NCBI RefSeq assembly: GCF_002127655.1 | Contig: NZ_NEHB01000033.1 | Location: forward strand, 23,200 to 73,342 | Source of the DNA: Janthinobacterium sp. GW456P | GTDB lineage: Bacteria; Pseudomonadota; Gammaproteobacteria; Burkholderiales; Burkholderiaceae_D | DNA: 50,143 nucleotides | Reading direction: 5' to 3' | Part shown: piece by piece, positions 41,490 through 50,143 of the stretch | Layout of the letters: each line of letters opens with the position of its first letter | Position numbering within the stretch: position 1 is the first letter of the stretch | The notes under the pieces: model-generated | What the model saw: only the letters and a program-made list of their open reading frames with translations | Databases searched by the model: none | Told to the model about the DNA's origin: nothing | Position numbers and translations under genes: made by a program

Positions 41490-43976
41490 ATGAGACTGAC
41501 TTTATTGGCCGCCGCCGCCATGGCGCTGTGCCAGGCGCAGGCCGCCGACCTTGCCGCTGCGAACCTGGCCGCCTCGGGCGATTTGCCCACTGTCATTATC
41601 ACGGGCAGCATGCCGCTGCCCACCGTGGAGCAGCCGCGCGATGCCCTGGCCGCGCCCGTGCAGACGGCCAGCGCGCAGCAGATCGCCGCCAGTGGTGCAC
41701 TCGACATTTCCGCCTTCCTGCGCCGCAACCTAGGCAGCGTGGTTGTCAATGAAGTGCAGAACAACCCGTTCCAGCCCGACGTCAGCTACCGCGGCTATAC
41801 GGCCTCGCCGCTGCTGGGCACGCCGCAAGGCCTGTCCGTCTATCTCGATGGCATGCGCCTGAACCAGCCGTTCGGCGACGTCGTCAGCTGGGACTTGATT
41901 CCGCGCATGGCGATTGCCTCGCTGACCCTGATGCCCGGTTCGAATCCGCTGTTTGGCCTCAATACCCTGGGCGGCGCGCTGGCCCTGCAAACCAAGGATG
42001 GCAAGAGCAATCCCGGCACGGCCATCGAGGCGCGCCTGGGGTCCGCCAAGCGGCGCGCCGTCGAGGTCGAGCATGGCGGCAGCCATGCCAGCGGCTGGCA
42101 CTGGTATGTGACGGGCAACCGCTACAAGGAAGACGGCTGGCGCGACGCTTCCCCGTCCGACGTGCGCCAGGTCTTCGGCAAGCTGGGCTGGGGCGATGCG
42201 CGCACCGATATCGCCGTCACCGTGGCGCACGCGGACAATACGCTGACGGGCAACGGCTTGCAGGAACAGCGGCTGCTGGCGCGCGATTACCGTAGCGTCT
42301 ACACGAAGCCCGATTTGACGCAGAACAGGTCGACCCTGCTGAATGTGACGGGCAAGCACCAGGCCGGCGCTGGTTTGCTCTTGTCCGGCAATGTGTACTA
42401 CCGCAAGATCGACACGCACACGTTTAACGGCGACCTGAACGACGAGTCGCTCGACCAGTCCGTCTACCAGCCCGGCGCTGCCGAGCGCGCGGCGCTGGCG
42501 GCGGCCGGCTACACGGGCTTTCCCGCCAGCGGGGCGAATGCGATCAATACGCCGTTCCCGAAGTGGCGCTGCATCGCCAACGTGCTGCTCAACGACGAGC
42601 CGGCCGAAAAGTGCAATGGCATGCTCAACCGCAGCCATACCGAGCAGGAAAACTATGGTTTTACGGGCCAGCTCACCGTGCTGGCCGAGCTGGCCGGGCA
42701 GCGCCACAGCGTCACGGCCGGCGCCGCCTTCGATGCCAGCCACGCCACCTTCCGCCAGACCAGTCAGTTCGGCTATCTGAACCCCGACCGCGGCATCACG
42801 CCCGTCGACTTCTTTGCCGATGGCACGGAAATCGACGACGACGGCACGCCCGTCGACAACCGGGTCGATTTGCACGGCCGCATGCGCACCTGGAGCGTGT
42901 ATGCGAGCGACAGCATGGCGTTCAGTCACGACCTGACCCTGACCGTGTCCGGCCGCTACAACCGCAGCACGGTGCGCAACCGCGACGCCATCACGCCGGG
43001 CGGCGGCAGCGGTTCGCTCGACGGCGATCACCGCTTCAGCCGCTTCAATCCCGCCATCGGCCTCGCGTATGCGCCAGCCGCCGGCATCAGCGCGTATCTT
43101 GGTTACAACGAAGGCAGCCGCACGCCGACGGCCATCGAGCTTGGCTGCGCCGACCCGGAAAACCCTTGCCGCCTGCCCAACGCCATGGCCGGCGACCCGC
43201 CCTTGAAACAAGTCGTCACGAAGACGTGGGAAGCGGGCGTGCGCGGCAAGTTCTCCGACGTGGCGCGCTGGAGCGCTGGCCTGTTCCGCGCGGAAAACCA
43301 TGACGACATCCTGTTCGTGGCCGACAACCAGGCCGGTTTCGGTTACTTCAAGAATTTCGGCAAGACGCGCCACCAGGGTCTGGAGCTGGCGCTCGATGGC
43401 AAGGCGGGCGCGCTGGACTTCGGCGTCAATTACACGTGGCTGCAGGCGACGTACCAAAGCCGGGAAACCGTGAACGGCAGCGCCAACAGCGGCAGTGACG
43501 CGGACTCTCCCGGCCTGGAGGGAAATATCGTCATCACGCCCGGCAACCGGATACCGCTGACACCGAGCCATATCCTGAAGGCGCACGTGGAGGTTCAGGG
43601 CGGGCGCGACTGGACGGTGGGCCTGGCCATGACGGCCGTGTCGAGTTCCTATGCGCGCGGCAATGAAAACAACGCGCACCAGGCGGGCGGACCGGCGTAC
43701 CTGGGCGCGGGCAAGAGCGGCGGCTACGCCGTGGTCGAGCTGAACGGCAAGTACCAGCTGACGCCCAAGCTCAGCGTGTTTGCCCAGGTGAATAACCTGT
43801 TCGACCGGCAGTACGCGACGGCGGCGCAATTGGGTGCCACGGGCTTCGACGCCAGCGGCAATTTTGCCGCCCGGCCGCTGCCCGCCGTGAACGGCGACTA
43901 TCCGATGGTCAACGCGACCTTCTATGCTGCCGGTGCGCCGCGCAGCGTGAATGTGGGCTTGCGCTACGCGTTTTAA
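41490..43976 (+). CDS. TonB-dependent outer-membrane receptor
   Basis: A 828-residue outer-membrane receptor importing a ligand with TonB energy. The signal peptide ends QAQAA (about residue 19), a TonB-box-like DLPTVIITGS lies at 31-40, and the plug domain (about 50-170) includes DVSYRGYTASPLLGTPQGLSVYLDGMRLNQPFGDVVSWDLIP. The beta-barrel ends with an aromatic residue (NVGLRYAF), as expected. A Cys pair in the loop around WRCIANV-EPAEKCNGM may form a disulphide. The ligand is unknown; no siderophore or B12 genes are near. It is convergent with the two-component system and their stops overlap. Confidence 0.93.
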   Translation: MRLTLLAAAAMALCQAQAADLAAANLAASGDLPTVIITGSMPLPTVEQPRDALAAPVQTASAQQIAASGALDISAFLRRNLGSVVVNEVQNNPFQPDVSYRGYTASPLLGTPQGLSVYLDGMRLNQPFGDVVSWDLIPRMAIASLTLMPGSNPLFGLNTLGGALALQTKDGKSNPGTAIEARLGSAKRRAVEVEHGGSHASGWHWYVTGNRYKEDGWRDASPSDVRQVFGKLGWGDARTDIAVTVAHADNTLTGNGLQEQRLLARDYRSVYTKPDLTQNRSTLLNVTGKHQAGAGLLLSGNVYYRKIDTHTFNGDLNDESLDQSVYQPGAAERAALAAAGYTGFPASGANAINTPFPKWRCIANVLLNDEPAEKCNGMLNRSHTEQENYGFTGQLTVLAELAGQRHSVTAGAAFDASHATFRQTSQFGYLNPDRGITPVDFFADGTEIDDDGTPVDNRVDLHGRMRTWSVYASDSMAFSHDLTLTVSGRYNRSTVRNRDAITPGGGSGSLDGDHRFSRFNPAIGLAYAPAAGISAYLGYNEGSRTPTAIELGCADPENPCRLPNAMAGDPPLKQVVTKTWEAGVRGKFSDVARWSAGLFRAENHDDILFVADNQAGFGYFKNFGKTRHQGLELALDGKAGALDFGVNYTWLQATYQSRETVNGSANSGSDADSPGLEGNIVITPGNRIPLTPSHILKAHVEVQGGRDWTVGLAMTAVSSSYARGNENNAHQAGGPAYLGAGKSGGYAVVELNGKYQLTPKLSVFAQVNNLFDRQYATAAQLGATGFDASGNFAARPLPAVNGDYPMVNATFYAAGAPRSVNVGLRYAF

Positions 43977-44632
43977 GGCTGGACGTGCTCGATGACGCCA
44001 TTGCGCAAAGCGATGTGGACGAGGGCGGCGGGGCCGGCCACGTCGAGCTTTTCCCTGATGCAGGTCTGGTGGTTGGCCACCGTCTTGCTGCTCAGGTGCA
44101 GCAGGCGGGCGCAGTCGGCGGCGCTGCGGCCTTCGGCCAGCAGGCGGAAGATTTCGAATTCGCGCTGGCTCAGGCTGTCTAAACGTTCCGCTTCCCTGTG
44201 GGCCGTGCCTTGCAGTACGCCGGGCGCGCTGTGCGGATCGAGGTAGCGCCGGCCCGCGTGGGCCGCGCGCACGGCGTCGACCAGGTGTTCCGGGTCGGCC
44301 TGCTTGCTGACGAAGCCACAGGCGCCGCCGTCGAGCGCGCGCGCGATCAGCTGCGGCGTGTCGTGCATGGTAAACACGAGCACGCGGGCGCCGGCGTCGC
44401 GGGCGAGCAGCTTGCGCAGCAATTCCAGGCCGCCGATGCCGGGCATGGACAAATCCGTCACGCAGACGTCGGGCGCCTGCTCCTGGTACAGGGCATACGC
44501 CGTTTCGCCATTGCCCGCCTCGGCCACGACGGCGATGTCGCCGCCCTGTTCCAGCAGGCGCCGGTAGCCCGTGCGCACGACCGGGTGGTCATCGACCAGC
44601 ATCACGCGGATCGGGGTCATGGCCGCGTTCAT
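43973..44632 (-). CDS. NarL/FixJ-type response regulator
   Basis: A 219-residue two-component response regulator. The receiver has D14/D15 and phospho-acceptor D60 (VCVTDLSMPGIGG). The C-terminal LuxR-type HTH (about 150-212) reads LSQREFEIFRLLAEGRSAADCARLLHLSSKTVANHQTCIREKL. The start overlaps the sensor kinase stop by four bases; a second ATG at 44620 would give the more usual start before IRVMLVDD. The stop overlaps the stop of the convergent TonB receptor gene in TTAA. It is paired with the kinase directly upstream. Confidence 0.94.
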   Translation of the reverse strand: MNAAMTPIRVMLVDDHPVVRTGYRRLLEQGGDIAVVAEAGNGETAYALYQEQAPDVCVTDLSMPGIGGLELLRKLLARDAGARVLVFTMHDTPQLIARALDGGACGFVSKQADPEHLVDAVRAAHAGRRYLDPHSAPGVLQGTAHREAERLDSLSQREFEIFRLLAEGRSAADCARLLHLSSKTVANHQTCIREKLDVAGPAALVHIALRNGVIEHVQP

Positions 44633-45540
44633 GCCGCACCGGCCGCCAAGGGCATCGCCACTTCGATGCGCAAGCCGTTGCCCAGCGCGCTGATCCAGCG
44701 GATATGGCCGCGCAGGCCTGCCACGCGCTCGCGCATGCCCAGCATGCCGAAGCCATCTGCCGGCGTTTTATCCGGGCATAAACCTTGGCCATTGTCTTCG
44801 ATGGCCAGGTGCAGCACGCCGTGCGCATCGGCGCGCAATTCCACCGTGGCACGGTCGGCGCCCGCGTGGCGCGCCACGTTCGTCAAGCCTTCCTGCACCA
44901 GGCGGTAGATGGCGGTGGCGGTGCCGTCGTCGAGCTTGAGGGGAATGGCCTGCGGCGCGAAATGGCAAACGATGCCGTGCTGCTGGGTCCAGCTGTCGCA
45001 CAGCGCCTGCAGGGCCGCTTCGAGGCCCAGGCTGTCGAGCACGGGCGGACGCAGCCGGCGCAGCATCGTGCGCACCATCGCATGCAGCGCTTCCGACGAG
45101 CGGGCGATGCTGGCCGCGCAGGCCTGCACGTTCGCCTGGTCGCCGTCGCGCGCGCGCAGGATGTAGCTGGCGGCGGCGCGGATGGCCGTGCAGTCCTGTC
45201 CCACTTCGTCGTGCAGTTCGCGCGCCAGCGCGCAGCGCTCCTCTTCCTGCGCGCGCAGCAGGCGCTGCGTGAGGGCGCGGTTCTGCGCCAGCAGCAGCGC
45301 CACCTGGCGTCCGCGCCGCACGGCAAAACCGGCCAGCGCCAGCGCCAGCAGCAACAGGCTCAGGGCCAGTTCATCAAGTTGCCAGTGCTCGTGGCGCCCG
45401 AGTGCCTGCGTCAGCCGTTCGGCCAGGTCCAGCCTGGCGGCCAGCAGGAAAAAAGCCAGCGCCAGCGCGCCGTACGCGAGGAGGCGCCGGGCCGGCCGCG
45501 TGCCGGTGCGGCCGCTGCCGGCCAGTTGGTAGTGTTGCAT
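44629..45540 (-). CDS. Sensor histidine kinase (UhpB/NarX-like, HisKA_3)
   Basis: A 303-residue membrane kinase. Two helices (about 20-36 and 58-74) bracket a short periplasmic segment. A basic coiled-coil linker leads to HisKA_3 with phospho-acceptor His110 in ARELHDEVGQD. The HATPase domain has EGLTNVARHAGAD and DNGQGL with a final GFGMLGMRERV motif. The small sensor region suggests it senses a membrane state or through a partner. GGGAG supports the start at 45540; the frame continues upstream without protein character. It is coupled with the response regulator. Confidence 0.93.
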   Translation of the reverse strand: MQHYQLAGSGRTGTRPARRLLAYGALALAFFLLAARLDLAERLTQALGRHEHWQLDELALSLLLLALALAGFAVRRGRQVALLLAQNRALTQRLLRAQEEERCALARELHDEVGQDCTAIRAAASYILRARDGDQANVQACAASIARSSEALHAMVRTMLRRLRPPVLDSLGLEAALQALCDSWTQQHGIVCHFAPQAIPLKLDDGTATAIYRLVQEGLTNVARHAGADRATVELRADAHGVLHLAIEDNGQGLCPDKTPADGFGMLGMRERVAGLRGHIRWISALGNGLRIEVAMPLAAGAA

Positions 45541-45958
45541 GATGCGGCTCCCTGAGCACGGTCGATCTCTTTGTTGTGCAAGCTTCATGCCATCGGCGCA
45601 GGGGCTGGCCTCATGCGGAGCAGGGAGGGGATGACTGTTCCAGGATGGAACAGGTGTACCGCGATGTGACGGTGCGGCAGGCGCGGTTTTCGAGCATATC
45701 TGAAGTCGCGCCGGCACGCTGGCGCGCACGTCTGCCGTGCGAGGCATTGTTGTTCCAATGTAACGTTGAGATTCCTCAAGCTTCCATAGATAAAACAAAA
45801 CAAAGTTTCGCAGGCTTAGATAAAAAATAAATAAATGATATTAAAAATATGATATTTGTTTTATGCGATTTGCTATATTTGTTGACACTTTTGTGAAAAA
45901 GCTGAAAGCGGGCGCCAGACCCGCCGACCTATCTATCCACAACAAACAAGGGAATAGA
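45541..45958. other. Divergent intergenic region
   Basis: 418 bases without a supported gene. Its left half carries an inverted repeat at 45635-45653. The right part (about 45780-45900) is strikingly A/T-rich and should hold the promoter of the PEP-CTERM gene. A TTGACA occurs near 45889 but no fitting -10 follows. A possible RpoN-type site near 45720 was examined and rejected. Confidence 0.6.
45635..45653. promoter_or_regulatory. Operator-like inverted repeat CTGTTCCA-N3-TGGAACAG
   Basis: Perfect 8-base arms with a GGA spacer, about 95 bases upstream of the histidine kinase start. A dyad this regular suits a dimeric regulator, possibly the encoded NarL-type protein acting on its own operon (inference). 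Confidence 0.55.
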
Positions 45959-46774
45959 ATGAATCGTCCATCACATGCGCGGGTATCGCCCGCCACCGCC
46001 AATCGGCCCGCTACCCGCGGCCGCGTCACCGTCCTGGCCACGCTGGCCGCCGTGTCCGTGCTGGTCTCGGCGCCGGCCATGGCCGATGTCCTGACCTTCG
46101 ATAATTTGCGTCCCGACGTATATGAAAGCGGCCAGACGCTCAATACGTCGAGCTACAACCTGCGGTTCCTGGCCGACCCGACCACGGCGGCCGGCGGCGG
46201 CGTCAGCGGCGTGGGCGCCATCCTCGATGGCCGCGTGAGTTCGTCGTGCGACATCGCCGCCTGCCCGCAGGGCGCCACCGGCAACTACCTGGCCATCCTC
46301 AACGACGGCGGCGTGAATTTCGCGCGCGCCGACCGCCAGGCGTTCAGCCTGGCCGGATTCGACTATTCCTTCATCGCGCCCGTCTCCGGCTTGCCCAACA
46401 TGCAGTGGGGCGAACTGCAGCTGAGCGGCACCCTCAGCAACGGCCAGGTGATCAGCACCTCGCTGGCGTTCCCAGGCCAGGGCAGCGACGGCAATTACCA
46501 TTTCCAGAGCGCTTCCCTGCTGAGCGGCTTCAGCAACTATGCGTTCACGGGCCTGACCTTCAACGCCTGCATTTTCAATGACACTGGCGTGTGCAGCAAT
46601 TCCGTCGATTTCCCCGCCTTTAACCAGGGCCAGTTCGCGCTCGACAATATCAACGTCAGCGCCGTGCCGGAACCGTCGACCTACCTGATGCTGCTGGCCG
46701 GCCTGGGCGCCATTGGCATGCTGTCGCGCCGCCGCGCCGGCAAGTCCGCAGCTTCCACCGTGCAAGGAGCGTGA
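45959..46774 (+). CDS. PEP-CTERM sorting domain-containing secreted protein
   Basis: A 271-residue exported protein with an N-terminal signal (cleavage probably after SAPAMA, about residue 42), a beta-rich body and a C-terminal PEP-CTERM anchor: VPEPSTYLMLLAGLGAIGMLSRRR starts at residue 236. Proteins with this signal are processed by an exosortase/EpsH system, which is not in this window. Twelve residues follow the basic cluster, longer than usual. AAGGGAA supports the start at 45959. The gene ends one base before the subtilase, so the two form an operon. Confidence 0.92.
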   Translation: MNRPSHARVSPATANRPATRGRVTVLATLAAVSVLVSAPAMADVLTFDNLRPDVYESGQTLNTSSYNLRFLADPTTAAGGGVSGVGAILDGRVSSSCDIAACPQGATGNYLAILNDGGVNFARADRQAFSLAGFDYSFIAPVSGLPNMQWGELQLSGTLSNGQVISTSLAFPGQGSDGNYHFQSASLLSGFSNYAFTGLTFNACIFNDTGVCSNSVDFPAFNQGQFALDNINVSAVPEPSTYLMLLAGLGAIGMLSRRRAGKSAASTVQGA

Positions 46775-46775
46775 G

Positions 46776-49940
<3,165 letters not shown>

Positions 49941-49960
49941 ACCGTTGATGGTATGAACAT

Positions 49961-49989
49961 AAGGCGTGCCTCCGGGCACGCCTTTTTTT
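49961..49989 (+). terminator. Rho-independent terminator after the subtilase
   Basis: AAGGCGTGCC (49961-49970), TCCG, GGCACGCCTT (49975-49984), then seven T. A very strong intrinsic terminator, 20 bases after the stop. Confidence 0.9.
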
Positions 49990-50006
49990 ATGCGCTTGAT
50001 CCGTCC

Positions 50007-50143
50007 TGGAATAAGTTGACACTTTTTCGTTACAGAGAAGGAGTGTCCGATGGAACAAGGGTTTCGACGCAGTCAGCGAGATTACAGCCTGGCTTTTAAA
50101 TTGAGCGTTGTCGAGCAGGTTGAAAAAGGCGAGATGACGTACA
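50007..50143 (+). mobile_element. Left end of an IS3-like insertion sequence (partial)
   Basis: A terminal-repeat-like TGGAATAAGTTGACACTTT starts near 50007, shortly after the subtilase terminator, and is followed by a transposase start. The exact boundary and any target duplication cannot be seen because the right end is outside the window. Confidence 0.5.
50050..50143 (+). CDS. IS3-family transposase OrfA, N-terminal fragment
   Basis: The first 31 residues of a helix-turn-helix transposase subunit; the window ends inside it. It begins MEQGFRRSQRDYSLAFKLSV, then VEQVEKGEMTY, the usual start of small OrfA proteins of IS3-like elements, in which a DNA-binding OrfA is fused by frameshift to OrfB. 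AGAAGGAG lies upstream. Confidence 0.65.
   Translation, partial: MEQGFRRSQRDYSLAFKLSVVEQVEKGEMTY

Noticed and set aside
41730..43829. A 699-residue open frame on the minus strand opposite the TonB receptor
   Set aside because: It is the antisense of a GC-rich gene; it is rich in Arg/Ala/Gly/His with no domain pattern, while the plus frame is a complete receptor.
45717..45735. An RpoN (-24/-12) promoter, TGGCGCGCACG followed by a TCTGC
   Set aside because: The -12 element is one base out of register and lacks TTGC, and it is far from the PEP-CTERM start.

Overview
The window is a GC-rich, gene-dense bacterial chromosome segment. It looks betaproteobacterial, most likely Oxalobacteraceae (Janthinobacterium/Massilia/Duganella type). 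The evidence is indirect: strong G/C third-position bias, a PEP-CTERM protein, a CzcI-CzcC-CzcB-CzcA metal-efflux operon, a DUF3369/HD-GYP response regulator, DUF3016 paralogues and REP-type palindromes built on GTAGGTCGGATTAG. No rRNA, tRNA, CRISPR array or prophage was seen. The only mobile DNA is the first part of an IS3-like element at the right edge.

Layout. 1-3.6 kb: the 3' part of a membrane diguanylate cyclase, two small genes and a hypothetical protein. 3.6-9.9 kb: a leftward czcICBA operon with a REP pair at its 3' end. 9.9-15.3 kb: an exported MORN-repeat/C13-protease fusion, then a GAF-GAF histidine kinase convergent with a receiver-DUF3369-HD-GYP regulator. 15.7-19.8 kb: two DUF3016 secreted proteins, a periplasmic binding-like protein, a thioesterase and a lipoprotein sugar dehydrogenase. 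20-22.6 kb: glutathione-dependent formaldehyde dehydrogenase, a small membrane protein and a GlxA-type regulator. 22.7-25.8 kb: a large DUF6701 (MshQ-like) surface protein with tandem beta repeats. 25.9-30 kb: dienelactone hydrolase, SRPBCC protein, M28 peptidase and an alpha/beta hydrolase. 30-34.5 kb: a DEAD-box helicase with two DbpA-type RNA-binding domains and an Aer-like chemoreceptor. 34.5-39 kb: a lipoprotein pair, a dCTPase-like/GNAT pair and a P450 divergent from an AraC regulator. 39-41.4 kb: an acetolactate synthase large subunit divergent from an Lrp-family gene. 41.5-45.5 kb: a TonB-dependent receptor convergent with a NarL-type two-component system. 46-50 kb: a PEP-CTERM protein coupled to a secreted subtilase, a strong terminator and the IS edge.

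Functional themes: metal efflux from the periplasm; c-di-GMP synthesis and breakdown; an exported or surface protein set (subtilase, M28, C13, PEP-CTERM, DUF6701, DUF3016); and branched-chain amino-acid synthesis under probable Lrp control.

The most unusual signals are in the non-coding DNA and domain architecture. REP arms supply the stop codons of four genes and encode the last residues of CzcA. Two long palindromes share a GTAC-N4-GTAC core. A near-consensus Lrp box lies upstream of the Lrp-family gene. A long-armed stem-loop separates czcI from czcC. Two protein architectures stand out: eight exact 23-residue MORN repeats fused to a C13 protease, and a helicase with a duplicated DbpA domain.
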